A stretch of DNA of 64,000 bases from Nocardioides panzhihuensis. GTDB lineage: Bacteria; Actinomycetota; Actinomycetes; Propionibacteriales; Nocardioidaceae. The stretch spans positions 4,379,501 through 4,443,500 of the forward strand of contig NZ_JACBZR010000001.1 of NCBI RefSeq assembly GCF_013408335.1. Reading direction: 5' to 3'. Made by a program: the position numbers and the translations under genes. Numbering within the stretch: position 1 is the first letter of the stretch; every line of letters begins with the position of its first letter. A model generated the notes under the pieces. That model did no database searches. It saw only the letters and a list, made by a program, of their open reading frames with translations, and was not told where the DNA came from. Below, in pieces: positions 39,084 to 46,660 of the stretch.

Positions 39084-39150
39084 CCACCGCCGAGTCGGCG
39101 CAAACGGACCGGAGCGCAGCGAGGACCGGATTGCGCCGACTCGGCGGTGG
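39084..39150. repeat. GCCGAGTCGGC palindromic element, copy 1
   Basis: Perfect 20-bp arms (CCACCGCCGAGTCGGCGCAA at 39084-39103, complement at 39131-39150) enclose a 27-base GC-rich spacer. It begins 10 bases after the cysN stop and lies 41 bases before cysC. The core GCCGAGTCGGCGCA recurs in the element at 58877-58949, so this is a dispersed family and not only a terminator. A stem this strong could lower expression of cysC relative to cysDN. Confidence 0.8.
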
Positions 39151-39190
39151 CAAACGCTGCCGGCCATCTACCGACCCATCAGGTGATCTT

Positions 39191-40381
39191 GTGCCTCAGC
39201 AGTTCTCTCCCACGCCGCGCGAGCTCGACGACATCGAGCTGATCGTCTCCGGCGCCCTCCAGGGTCCACTCAACGCCCCCGGGTCCCCGTTGACGCTGGC
39301 CCTCCCCGACTCCGTGTCCGAGGCGGCAGCGGCGGACGGCGCGGTGGAGGTCGTGGACCCCGAGGGACTGCCGCTGGCACGGGTCACCTGGCCCGCGGGC
39401 GAGGTCACCGGCCTCTCCTCCCCCGCCTACGGTCCCTTCCGACGGCTCTACCTCACCCCGGAGCAGACCCGGGAGGCGTACGCCGGGCGGACGGTCGTCC
39501 CGGTCACGGACGCGCTCACCACCACCGAGATCACCGAGCTGGGTTCTCTGGGACCGGTCCTCCTGCTCGCGCTCGTCGGGCACGGCACCCCGTCGCTCTC
39601 TCCCGTCGCGCTGCTGCGCGCCTCGTTGCTCGCCGCGGAGGCACTGCCCGACGCGGCCGTCGTCGCGGTCCCGCTGGCCGCTCACGACGACCCCGAGGCC
39701 GACCATGCCCTGGGTGTTGCCGTCGTGGAGGCGTACGCCGGCGGCGACCCGATCCACGCGCTGGCCTCCCCCGCGTCGGACGACTACCCCACCGACATCG
39801 CCGCCATCATCGACTCCGACCAGCCCGCCCCCGAGGAGCAGGGCCTGGTCGTCTTCTTCACCGGCCTCTCCGGATCCGGCAAGTCCACGCTCGCCCGCGC
39901 GCTGATGGACCGGATCCTCGAGCAGGGCACCCGGACGGTCACCTCGCTGGACGGCGACGTCGTCCGCCGCAACCTGTCGGCCGGGCTGACCTTCTCCAAG
40001 GAGGACCGGGAGACCAACATCCGCCGGATCGGCTGGGTCGCCGCCGAGATCTCCCGCCACGGCGGCCTCGCCGTCTGCTCCCCCATCGCTCCCTTCGACG
40101 CGACCCGCCAGGACGTACGCCGCTACGTCGACGACGCCGGTGGCGCCTTCTTCCTGGTGCATGTGGCCACCCCGCTGGAGGAGTGCGAGCGGCGCGACCG
40201 CAAGGGCCTCTACGCCAAGGCCCGGGCCGGCGAGATCCCCGAGTTCACCGGGATCTCCTCGCCCTACGAGGAGCCGGACGACGCCGACGTACGCGTCGAC
40301 ACCACCGGCCGCTCGATCGAGGACGCGCTCGACGACGTCATCGACGGCCTGCGCCTCGCGGGCTACCTCGACCTCGGCTGA
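39191..40381 (+). CDS. cysC: Adenylylsulfate kinase with N-terminal Sat/PUA-like extension
   Basis: A 396-residue protein. The C-terminal 175 residues are an APS kinase that phosphorylates APS to PAPS: P-loop GLSGSGKST at about 225-233, SLDGDVVRRNLS, ERDRKGLYAKARAGEIPEFTGI. The N-terminal 190 residues resemble the PUA-like and adenylyltransferase parts of fused Sat-CysC proteins (ELDDIELIVSGALQGPLNAPG) but look eroded, without an evident HxxH ATP motif. Sulfate activation by CysDN makes that part dispensable. The GTG at 39191 follows AGGTGA. The stop is overlapped by 19 bases by a convergent gene. Confidence 0.88.
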   Translation: MPQQFSPTPRELDDIELIVSGALQGPLNAPGSPLTLALPDSVSEAAAADGAVEVVDPEGLPLARVTWPAGEVTGLSSPAYGPFRRLYLTPEQTREAYAGRTVVPVTDALTTTEITELGSLGPVLLLALVGHGTPSLSPVALLRASLLAAEALPDAAVVAVPLAAHDDPEADHALGVAVVEAYAGGDPIHALASPASDDYPTDIAAIIDSDQPAPEEQGLVVFFTGLSGSGKSTLARALMDRILEQGTRTVTSLDGDVVRRNLSAGLTFSKEDRETNIRRIGWVAAEISRHGGLAVCSPIAPFDATRQDVRRYVDDAGGAFFLVHVATPLEECERRDRKGLYAKARAGEIPEFTGISSPYEEPDDADVRVDTTGRSIEDALDDVIDGLRLAGYLDLG

Positions 40382-41379
40382 TCTCCGGACGCCGCGCCCA
40401 CACCTTCGTCGACGTCGACCACGCTGACCACGTACTTCCCCTGCACCCCGCCCGCCTCGAGCGCCCGGTGCGCCGCTGCCGTCTCCTCCAGAGAGAAGAC
40501 GGTGTCGACCGCCGGGCTCAGCTCCTTGTCGATGACATGCCGGCCCAGGTCGTCGAGAAGGGCCTGGGTCGGGTTGCCGCTGAAGAAGCGCACCCGGCTA
40601 CGGCCGTGGACCGCGCTGGCGGCGATGTAGCCGAGGGAAGACACCACCTTCTCGAGGTCGAAAGCGATCGCGACCATGCGCCCGCCAGGGTTCAGCAGGC
40701 CCCTGAAGGTCCGCAGGTCGGTCCCCACGGTGTCCAGGATGACGTCGAAGCGACCGAGGTCCGCGGGCCGGACGCTGCGATGGTCGACGGCCTCATGGGC
40801 CCCGAGCCCGCGTACGAAGTCGAGGTTGGCGGCTCGGGCGAGGCCGGTCACCTCCGCGCCGTACACCCGTCCTAGCTGCACCGCGGCGTTGCCGACGCCG
40901 CCCGCCGCACCGCGCACGAGAAGTCGTTCGCCCGGACGCAGCCCTGCCTTGTCCCTCAGCGCGGTGACGGCGGTGGTGGCGACCGGCAGCGATGCGGCCT
41001 CCACCAGGTCCAGTCCGTCCGGGACCAGGCCGACACGCTCGGCCGGGACGGACACGTACTCCGCGGCGCTTCCGAAACCCGAGGTGCGACCCATGACGCC
41101 CCACACGCGGTCACCGGCGGCGAGACGGGTGACGCCTGCGCCGAGTGCCGCGACCTCGCCGGTGAAGTCCAGTCCGACGCGCTGGGGGAACTTCCGGCCG
41201 GTCAGCAGACGGATACGACCGGCACGAGCCGAGAGTTCACCGCCGTTGACGCTGAATGCGTGCACCTTGACCAGCACCTCGCCGTGGGCCGGCTCGGGGC
41301 GTGGCACCCGGCCCACGTAGAGCTCCTCGGGCCCGCCGTAGCGGTCGAAGAGCACTGCCTTCATCATCTGGTCGTTCAT
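40363..41379 (-). CDS. Zinc-independent quinone-oxidoreductase-like MDR dehydrogenase
   Basis: A 338-residue medium-chain reductase of the quinone oxidoreductase type. The GroES-like domain comes first (GEVLVKVHAFSVNGGELSARAG), then the NADPH-binding Rossmann domain with the loop LLVRGAAGGVGNAAVQLGRVYGAEV. The cysteine/histidine zinc ligands of true alcohol dehydrogenases are absent. The ATG at 41379 follows AGAGG. It diverges from a TetR gene, with a symmetrical operator between, so it probably handles a compound sensed by that regulator. The substrate is unknown. Confidence 0.85.
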   Translation of the reverse strand: MNDQMMKAVLFDRYGGPEELYVGRVPRPEPAHGEVLVKVHAFSVNGGELSARAGRIRLLTGRKFPQRVGLDFTGEVAALGAGVTRLAAGDRVWGVMGRTSGFGSAAEYVSVPAERVGLVPDGLDLVEAASLPVATTAVTALRDKAGLRPGERLLVRGAAGGVGNAAVQLGRVYGAEVTGLARAANLDFVRGLGAHEAVDHRSVRPADLGRFDVILDTVGTDLRTFRGLLNPGGRMVAIAFDLEKVVSSLGYIAASAVHGRSRVRFFSGNPTQALLDDLGRHVIDKELSPAVDTVFSLEETAAAHRALEAGGVQGKYVVSVVDVDEGVGAASGDQPRSR

Positions 41380-41431
41380 CACTCTGCCTCTTTCGGCTGT
41401 CGTCGTCGGTGGATCCTTCACAGACGGTAAG

Positions 41432-41463
41432 GTCCTAAATGGATACAATCATCCGTTTAGGAC
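41432..41463. promoter_or_regulatory. TetR-type operator between divergent genes
   Basis: Thirteen-base arms GTCCTAAATGGAT and ATCCGTTTAGGAC, complementary except at one position, are separated by six bases. A TACAAT hexamer (41444-41449) inside it could be the -10 box of the TetR gene. Placement between the two divergent starts is typical for TetR autoregulation and control of the neighbour. Confidence 0.75.
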
Positions 41464-41480
41464 GGAAGCGAGAGACAGTG

Positions 41481-42161
41481 ATGGTGGAATCGTCTCGGAT
41501 CCCAGCCCCAAAGGGGGTGCGAGCCGACGCACGCCGCAACCGCGACCGCGTCCTCGCCGCCGCCCGTGCGGTCTTCGCCGAGCGCGGGATCGACGCCCCG
41601 ATGGCCACCGTCGCCCGGCGAGCCGGAGTGGGCGTCGCGACGCTCTACCGGCACTTCCCTACCCGGGACGCTCTGGTTCAGGGCGCGTTCGAGGAACAGA
41701 TGGACACCTGTTCGCAGGCTCTCGACGACGCCCTGGCAGCCTCCGACCCGTGGCAGGGCTTCCAGCAACTGGTCGAGACCGTGTGCAACCTCCAACGGAA
41801 GGAACGCGGCTTCCCAGCCGCCTTTCTGGCCGCCTTCCCGGACAGCACCGCCGAGCACGCACAGGCCAGGAAGGACGCCGAGCACGGCATCATGACTCTG
41901 GTCCGCAGGGCCCAAGCGACCGGCGCCCTTCGGGAAGATTTCCACCCTTCCGACCTCGGCGTCGTCATGTTGGCGCACTGCGGCCTGGTGGCCGCACTAC
42001 CGGACGACGCCGCAGCCTCCCGGCGCCTGGTGGCCTATCTGCTCCAGTCGTTCCGTGCCGACGCGACCCGCGAACCGCTGCCTTCACCGACGACGCTGAC
42101 CCTGGACAGCCTCCCGTTCACCGCCGACGGCCCTCCGGGACGGCGGTCTTCGCGGGCCTGA
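41481..42161 (+). CDS. TetR-family transcriptional regulator
   Basis: A 226-residue repressor. The helix-turn-helix is at about residues 20-63 (VFAERGIDAPMATVARRAGVGVATLYRHFPTRDALV), followed by an all-helical ligand domain. I chose the ATG at 41481, after a weak GAGAG element; an upstream ATG at 41439 lies inside the operator and the -10 box and is unlikely to be used. It diverges from the quinone-oxidoreductase-like gene and most likely controls it through the inverted repeat at 41432-41463. Confidence 0.87.
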   Translation: MVESSRIPAPKGVRADARRNRDRVLAAARAVFAERGIDAPMATVARRAGVGVATLYRHFPTRDALVQGAFEEQMDTCSQALDDALAASDPWQGFQQLVETVCNLQRKERGFPAAFLAAFPDSTAEHAQARKDAEHGIMTLVRRAQATGALREDFHPSDLGVVMLAHCGLVAALPDDAAASRRLVAYLLQSFRADATREPLPSPTTLTLDSLPFTADGPPGRRSSRA

Positions 42162-42177
42162 TGGATCTGTCGCTCTG

Positions 42178-43002
42178 CTACGGCTCGAGGCCGAGGAGGG
42201 CCCAGGCTTCGTCGGTGCTCATCGGGGCGCGCTGGGCGACCACGGCTGCCTCGACGGCGCGCTCGACGAGCTGGCGGTTGGCGTCGACGGGGACACCCTT
42301 GGCGAGGGTGAGGACGTCCTCCATCCCGACGCGCAGGTGGCCGCCCATGGCCAGCGAGGTGAGCATGACAGGGAGGGTCGAGCGGCCGATGCCGGTCGCC
42401 GACCACGAGGTCACCTCGGCCGGCAGCGCGGCGACGGCGGCGACCAGCGCCGCCGAGGTGCCGGGCATGCCACCGGGCACTCCCATGACGAAGTCGACGT
42501 GGACCTTGCCGCCGGCAGGCAGCCCGTACTTCCCCAGCAGCCGCTGCAGCGCGGCGACGTGCCCGAGGTCGAAGAGCTCGAACTCCGGCACCACACCGCG
42601 TTCCTGGGTGAGCTGGTAGAGCTCGGTGATGAACGGCCACGGGTTGGAGAAGACGTCGTCGCCGAAGTTGGTGGTGCCCATCGTCAGCGAGCAGGAGTCC
42701 GGCCCCGCGTCGAGCACCTTCAGGCGCTTGTCCAGCGGGTCGTGGACCGAGCCACCGGTCGAGAGCTGCACGATCAGGTCGGTCTTCTCGTGCAGCGCGT
42801 CGACCGTGTGGGTGAGCCGCCCGAGGTCGAGCGTCGGCGCGTGGTCGTCGTCGCGGATGTGGACGTGGATCATCCGCGCCCCGGCCTCCTCGCACTCGAC
42901 GGCCGTCGCCACCAGCTCCTCCAGCGTCGTCGGCAGCTGCGGGCAGTCTTCCTTCGCGGTCTCCGCCCCGGTCGGCGCCACGGTCACAAGCAGTCCAGTC
43001 AC
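42178..43002 (-). CDS. BKACE (beta-keto acid cleavage) family enzyme
   Basis: A 274-residue zinc-dependent enzyme of the former DUF849 family, which condenses a beta-keto acid with acetyl-CoA to give acetoacetate and a new CoA ester. Metal ligands are in ARMIHVHIRDDD and a later His (the PEFELFDLGHVAAL region); the C-terminal part includes MGGHLRVGMEDVL, a family hallmark. The start is GTG at 43002 with a TAGATT box at 43014-43009, six bases upstream. Family members act on many keto acids, and the sequence alone does not tell which. Confidence 0.88.
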   Translation of the reverse strand: MTGLLVTVAPTGAETAKEDCPQLPTTLEELVATAVECEEAGARMIHVHIRDDDHAPTLDLGRLTHTVDALHEKTDLIVQLSTGGSVHDPLDKRLKVLDAGPDSCSLTMGTTNFGDDVFSNPWPFITELYQLTQERGVVPEFELFDLGHVAALQRLLGKYGLPAGGKVHVDFVMGVPGGMPGTSAALVAAVAALPAEVTSWSATGIGRSTLPVMLTSLAMGGHLRVGMEDVLTLAKGVPVDANRQLVERAVEAAVVAQRAPMSTDEAWALLGLEP

Positions 43003-43066
43003 CCGGACAATCTAGCGCCACTCGAACGTTTCACCGCAATATCTCCATCCGAAGATGGCAAAAACG

Positions 43067-43111
43067 ACGTGGGAGCCCCGGAGTCAACCAGTGACTCCGG
43101 GGCTCCCACGT
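43067..43111 (-). terminator. Strong terminator after the sulfurtransferase operon
   Basis: A perfect 20-bp stem (43067-43086 and 43092-43111) with a five-base loop. On the minus strand it is followed by CGTTTTTGCC, a run of five T. It lies 10 bases beyond the DUF1416 stop and ends the operon from the right. Confidence 0.88.
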
Positions 43112-43120
43112 CAGGGATCG

Positions 43121-43420
43121 TCAGCCGATCGGGATCGTCACCTCGGCGACGTTGCCGACCGCGGCGTGGACCTTCTTGTCCACCGGCTCCGCCTTCGGCG
43201 CGAGCGTACGCAGGGTCCACTCGCCGTCGCCGGCGAAGAACCGGAAGTGGCCGGTGGCCGAGGTGGGCACCTCGGCGGTGAACTCGCCGGTGCGGTCGAG
43301 CAGCCGGACGTACGCACCGTGGACCGGCTCACCGGCACGGGTCACCTGGCCCTGGATGACTGCTTCCTTGGCGACATCGACGCCGGCGAGCGAGAGACCG
43401 CCCTCAGTTGCTCCGCACAT
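43121..43420 (-). CDS. sseC: DUF1416 protein, SseC-like
   Basis: A 99-residue protein of the DUF1416 family, which in Mycobacterium (SseC) always follows the thiosulfate sulfurtransferase CysA/SseA. It starts MCGATEGGLSLAGVDVAKE and continues with a carboxypeptidase-regulatory-like beta sandwich (GQVTRAGEPVHGAYVRLLD). Cys2 is the only cysteine and might carry sulfur. The ATG is separated from the sseA stop by one base. Function is unproven; pairing with the sulfurtransferase is the main clue. Confidence 0.85.
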   Translation of the reverse strand: MCGATEGGLSLAGVDVAKEAVIQGQVTRAGEPVHGAYVRLLDRTGEFTAEVPTSATGHFRFFAGDGEWTLRTLAPKAEPVDKKVHAAVGNVAEVTIPIG

Positions 43421-43421
43421 C

Positions 43422-44285
43422 TCAGTTGCCCCCAAGGTCAGCAGAGCCGGGCTCGTCGCCGATGGCCACGGGCACGCCGACGAGCGAGCCGTACTCGGTC
43501 CACGAACCGTCGTAGTTCTTCACGTTCTGGTGGCCGAGCAGCTCCTTGAGCACGAACCAGGTGTGCGAGGAGCGCTCACCGATCCGGCACAGGGCGATGG
43601 TGTCCTTGCCGTCCTCGAGGCCGGCCTCACCGTAGATCTCACGCAGCTCGTCGTCAGACCGGAAGGTGCCGTCGTCGTTGGCTGCCTTGCTCCACGGCAC
43701 GTTGATCGAGGTCGGCACGTGGCCGGCGCGCTGAGCCTGCTCCTGCGGCAGGTGCGCCGGGGCGAGCAGGCGGCCCGCGTACTCGTCAGGGCTGCGGACG
43801 TCGACCAGGTTCTTGACGCCGATGGCCTCGACGGTCTCGTCGCGGAAGGCGCGGATCGAGAGGTCCTGGTCCTTGGCGGTGTAGCTGGTCGCCTCGCGGG
43901 TGACGGCCTCGTCGGTCAGCTCGCGGGAGTCGAGCTCCCACTTCTTGCGGCCACCGTCGAGGAGCTTGACGTCGGTGTGGCCGTAGAGCTTGAAGTACCA
44001 GAAGGCGTACGCGGCGAACCAGTTGTTGTTGCCGCCGTAGAGCACCACAGTGTTGTCGTTGGCGACGCCACGCTCGGAGAGCAGAGCGGAGAACTGGTCC
44101 TTGTTGACGAAGTCACGGCGGACCTGGTCCTGCAGGTCGGTGGTCCAGTCGAGCTTGATCGCGCCCTTGATGTGGCCCTTGTCGTAGGCGGTCGTGTCTT
44201 CGTCGACCTCGATCAGCACGACCTTCGGGTCGTCGAGGTGCTCCTCCACCCACTGGGCGGAGACGAGGGAGTTCTCGCGGGTCAT
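43422..44285 (-). CDS. sseA: Thiosulfate/3-mercaptopyruvate sulfurtransferase
   Basis: A 287-residue tandem rhodanese. The N-terminal domain is inactive in type, and the C-terminal domain carries the persulfide-forming Cys233 in ALCRIGERSSHT. The family transfers sulfane sulfur to cyanide or thiols; the actinobacterial version (CysA/SseA) is usually annotated as thiosulfate sulfurtransferase. It lies between a DUF4395 gene (34 bases upstream) and DUF1416 (one base downstream). The whole unit is preceded by a small cysteine-containing leader peptide, hinting at sulfur-responsive control. Confidence 0.92.
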   Translation of the reverse strand: MTRENSLVSAQWVEEHLDDPKVVLIEVDEDTTAYDKGHIKGAIKLDWTTDLQDQVRRDFVNKDQFSALLSERGVANDNTVVLYGGNNNWFAAYAFWYFKLYGHTDVKLLDGGRKKWELDSRELTDEAVTREATSYTAKDQDLSIRAFRDETVEAIGVKNLVDVRSPDEYAGRLLAPAHLPQEQAQRAGHVPTSINVPWSKAANDDGTFRSDDELREIYGEAGLEDGKDTIALCRIGERSSHTWFVLKELLGHQNVKNYDGSWTEYGSLVGVPVAIGDEPGSADLGGN

Positions 44286-44319
44286 CTAGGTACCTTTCGT
44301 TTGTTACGGGCGTTCAGGG

Positions 44320-44766
44320 TCAAGCGAAACGCTTGATCAGCAGGTAGATCTCGCAGCCGAGGCAGAACCGGAAGACGGCGTTGAGCACGGCTGCGACGAG
44401 CGCGAGGCCGAGGGCGATCTGCGCCACGAGCGTGGCGCCGAGGACGTACGCCGCGAGCGCGACGACCAGGAAGGCGAGGCCGACGCCCTGGGCGAACCGG
44501 GGCGGTGCCGGGTCCTCGAGCTCATCGGGGGCGCCGAGGCGGGGACGTACGAACTTCTTGAACAACCAAGCGTGCGGGGTCCGCTGAACGCCGAGCCCCG
44601 TCCCGATCGCGAAGAGCACCGTCTGGATGACGGTCACCACGAGCGCCCAGGGCTGCGGCAGCAGCAGAGCCAGGAGGAGTACGACAACGGTCAGCGCCGC
44701 AGCGAACTGCGGGCCGCGCGGGTCGATTCCGGTCTGCGTCGCCGTCTGGCTTGAGGTCTCGGACAT
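44320..44766 (-). CDS. DUF4395 membrane protein
   Basis: A 148-residue membrane protein of the DUF4395 family with four hydrophobic helices (about residues 20-40, 40-58, 90-110, 110-130). Near the C-terminus is the invariant CLGCE motif, a pair of cysteines two residues apart likely facing the membrane surface and suited for sulfur or redox chemistry. It is often linked to rhodaneses and thioredoxins, as here. The ATG at 44766 follows GGAG. The function is unknown; transport of a sulfur compound or electron transfer are the usual guesses. Confidence 0.85.
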   Translation of the reverse strand: MSETSSQTATQTGIDPRGPQFAAALTVVVLLLALLLPQPWALVVTVIQTVLFAIGTGLGVQRTPHAWLFKKFVRPRLGAPDELEDPAPPRFAQGVGLAFLVVALAAYVLGATLVAQIALGLALVAAVLNAVFRFCLGCEIYLLIKRFA

Positions 44767-44831
44767 GGTGTGCTCCTGCGAGAGAGAAGGGGGTCGTCAG
44801 AACGAGCCTGACAGGCGAGAGCGATCCCCGG

Positions 44832-44846
44832 GTCGACTCGGTCGAC
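44832..44846. promoter_or_regulatory. Small hairpin between leader peptide and DUF4395 gene
   Basis: GTCGAC-TCG-GTCGAC is a perfect 6-bp stem with a three-base loop, 14 bases after the leader-peptide stop. It could be part of an attenuation structure whose alternative pairing depends on ribosome position. Confidence 0.35.
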
Positions 44847-44859
44847 AAATCTCAGGGAT

Positions 44860-44940
44860 TCAGCGGCAGGAACGACACAGCGCCGAGCGCACGCGGCAGT
44901 GATCCACTGCGCGGCGCTTGGTCAGCATGGTCGAGAACAT
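44860..44940 (-). CDS. Cysteine-containing leader peptide of the sulfur operon
   Basis: A 26-residue peptide. It begins MFSTMLTKRRAVDHCRV and has cysteines at 15, 22 and 25. Two features make it credible: a TACTGT box (44952-44947) lies exactly six bases before the ATG, as for other leaderless starts in this window; and short peptides of the form LTKRR-x-VD-x-CRV with cysteines near the end are known upstream of sulfur-metabolism genes in actinobacteria. It lies 94 bases upstream of the DUF4395-sseA-sseC operon. Stalling at Cys codons when cysteine is scarce would change folding of the following RNA. A shorter start at 44928 is possible. Confidence 0.72.
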   Translation of the reverse strand: MFSTMLTKRRAVDHCRVRSALCRSCR

Positions 44941-44976
44941 GGGAAGACAGTAACGCGCTGCCGAACCAGCAGGAAA

Positions 44977-44994
44977 CGAATGTCTTGACATTCG
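44977..44994. promoter_or_regulatory. Palindrome upstream of the sulfur leader promoter
   Basis: CGAATGTC-TT-GACATTCG is a perfect inverted repeat with eight-base arms. It lies 24 bases upstream of the TACTGT -10 box, next to the -35 position, which suits an activator or repressor of the sulfur operon. It is 10 bases beyond the 3' end of the thioredoxin-like gene. Confidence 0.5.
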
Positions 44995-45004
44995 GACAGC
45001 CGTA

Positions 45005-45466
45005 TCAGGATTCGAGATCGATGGTCGGGATCGCGCTCAGCACCTGCTCCTTGCGCGGAGCCCCCGTGGCTCGCGCGATCTCGTAACCGCCGCCATCGAT
45101 CACCAGGGTGGTCGGCGTCCTGAGGATGTCCAGGCGGCGCACCAGATCGAGGTGGTGCTCGGCGTCGATCTCGAGATGCACCACGCCCGGCACGATCTCG
45201 GCGACCTCGCCCAGGATCCGCCGGGTCGCCCGGCAGGGAGCGCAGAAGGCGCTGGAGAACTGCACCAGGGTCGCGCGCGCACCGAGCTCGGTCTCACCCA
45301 ACGCGTCGCTGACCGCATCCCATGCGTGCGGCTCGGGCTTGTGGACCTCGTGGGGCACGTGAAGCTCCTTCGTACCTCGGAAGCGGCCGTCGCTGAGCAT
45401 CCGGAACAGACCGAACGCGAGGGCGACGGCTATCGCGATGACGGCGATCCAGGCTCCGGTGCTCAT
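45005..45466 (-). CDS. Membrane-anchored thioredoxin-like protein
   Basis: A 153-residue thioredoxin-fold protein with one N-terminal membrane helix (residues 4-22) and the active-site motif CAPC at residues 75-78, near the TLVQFSSAFCAPCRA strand. The cis-proline is in RTPTTLVIDGGG. It probably faces the cytoplasm or outer side as an anchored disulfide reductase. It corresponds in position to ThiX of Mycobacterium, which neighbours the sulfurtransferase genes. The gene has its own transcription unit, ending before the promoter of the leader peptide. Confidence 0.88.
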   Translation of the reverse strand: MSTGAWIAVIAIAVALAFGLFRMLSDGRFRGTKELHVPHEVHKPEPHAWDAVSDALGETELGARATLVQFSSAFCAPCRATRRILGEVAEIVPGVVHLEIDAEHHLDLVRRLDILRTPTTLVIDGGGYEIARATGAPRKEQVLSAIPTIDLES

Positions 45467-45515
45467 AGGACTATTGAACCCGCATTCGGCTCAACTCATT
45501 CCCTCGCCTCGGAGG

Positions 45516-45785
45516 TCACCCGCCCGCGAACGGAGGGAGGAACTCGACCGTGGACCCCGGCGGGACCTCGATCCCGTCGGGGTCACCCGTGCCTGCCGGC
45601 CTGTCGCCGATGAGTGCGGAGCAGGCCTTCAGCACCTCGGGAAGGCGGGTGTCGGCGTGCAGCGCCGCGGCGCGGCGTACGACTTCTGCCAGCGACAACG
45701 GGCCGTCGACCTCGATCTGGTCGGACGGAGTCCCGGCCGCCGACTTGGCTGCCGCCCAATAGCGGACCTCTATAACGTTCGTCAC
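45516..45785 (-). CDS. MoaD/ThiS-family ubiquitin-like sulfur carrier
   Basis: An 89-residue beta-grasp protein ending in PPFAGG. The terminal Gly-Gly is the hallmark of MoaD and ThiS, which are adenylated and thiocarboxylated and then give sulfur to molybdopterin or other cofactors. The start is GTG at 45785. It lies between the thioredoxin-like gene and the divergent response regulator. No other molybdopterin genes are near, so the recipient of the sulfur is open; a partner rhodanese (sseA) is close by. Confidence 0.82.
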   Translation of the reverse strand: MTNVIEVRYWAAAKSAAGTPSDQIEVDGPLSLAEVVRRAAALHADTRLPEVLKACSALIGDRPAGTGDPDGIEVPPGSTVEFLPPFAGG

Positions 45786-45904
45786 TTTCTCGTGGACAAC
45801 CTTCCTATGTCACCGAGAGGTTTCGTTAATATGGTCTAACGATCACCTCACCGAGGCTCAATGTTGCGTTTCGGTGCTCTTTCTCTGACTGAGAGGCACC
45901 CCCG

Positions 45905-46651
45905 ATGAGCTCGCTTCTGTTGCTGACCAGTTCGCTCCAGCCTTCGACAGATGTCCTTCCCGGGCTCTCGCTCCTCGGCCATCAGGTGAAGATCCTCCCT
46001 GCTGAAGGTAGCGCGCTTCTCGAGGCTCCCGACTCCGACCTGCTGCTGGTGGACGGACGACAGGAGCTCGCCCAGGCCCGCGACCTGTGTCGGCTGATCC
46101 GCACGACCGGCACCGACATCCCCGTCCTGCTGGTCGCCACCGAGGGGGGCCTCGCGGTCGTCTCCCACGACTGGGGGATGGACGACGTCGTGCTGCACAC
46201 CTGCGGCCCGGCCGAGCTCGAGGCGCGGATCAAGCTCGCGATCGGCCGCAGCTCGGCGGCTCGCGACGCCTCCGACCCCGAGGCCCACGTCATCCGCTCC
46301 GGCGAGGTCGTCGTCGACGAAGCCACCTACACCGCCAAGATCGGCGGCCGAGCGCTCGACCTGACCTTCAAGGAGTTCGAGCTCCTGAAGTTCCTCGCCC
46401 AGCACCCGGGCCGCGTCTTCTCCCGCCAGCAGCTGCTGCAGGAGGTGTGGGGCTACGACTACTTCGGTGGCACCCGCACCGTCGACGTCCACGTACGTCG
46501 CCTGCGCGCCAAGCTCGGCCCGGAGAACGAGACGCTCATCGGCACCGTCCGCAACGTGGGCTACCGCTTCGTGCTGCCGTCGAAGAAGAACGAGGCCAGC
46601 GCCGACAGCGCTCGGCTGGCCCCCTCTCGCGGCGTGGGTGCTGACGCCTAG
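45905..46651 (+). CDS. GlnR/Rv0818-like orphan response regulator
   Basis: A 248-residue two-domain regulator. Residues 1-115 are a receiver domain of the GlnR type with a likely aspartate in [10 protein letters not shown]. Residues 135-225 are an OmpR-type winged helix ([30 protein letters not shown], then [16 protein letters not shown]). No histidine kinase gene is nearby. It resembles Mycobacterium Rv0818, which lies next to mshD as here, and GlnR, the nitrogen regulator. The ATG follows GAGAGG. Whether it controls nitrogen genes, phosphate genes or local ones cannot be said. Confidence 0.85.
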   Translation: MSSLLLLTSSLQPSTDVLPGLSLLGHQVKILPAEGSALLEAPDSDLLLVDGRQELAQARDLCRLIRTTGTDIPVLLVATEGGLAVVSHDWGMDDVVLHTCGPAELEARIKLAIGRSSAARDASDPEAHVIRSGEVVVDEATYTAKIGGRALDLTFKEFELLKFLAQHPGRVFSRQQLLQEVWGYDYFGGTRTVDVHVRRLRAKLGPENETLIGTVRNVGYRFVLPSKKNEASADSARLAPSRGVGADA

Positions 46652-46660
46652 GCTGCTCCT

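Noticed and set aside
43067..43111. Perfect 20-bp inverted repeat as a mobile palindromic element
   Set aside because: Single copy in the window, followed by five T on the minus strand right after an operon, so it is a standard terminator.
45825..45840. GTTA-N8-TAAC before the GlnR-like gene as a GlnR box
   Set aside because: Only four-base arms; too weak without a known consensus match.
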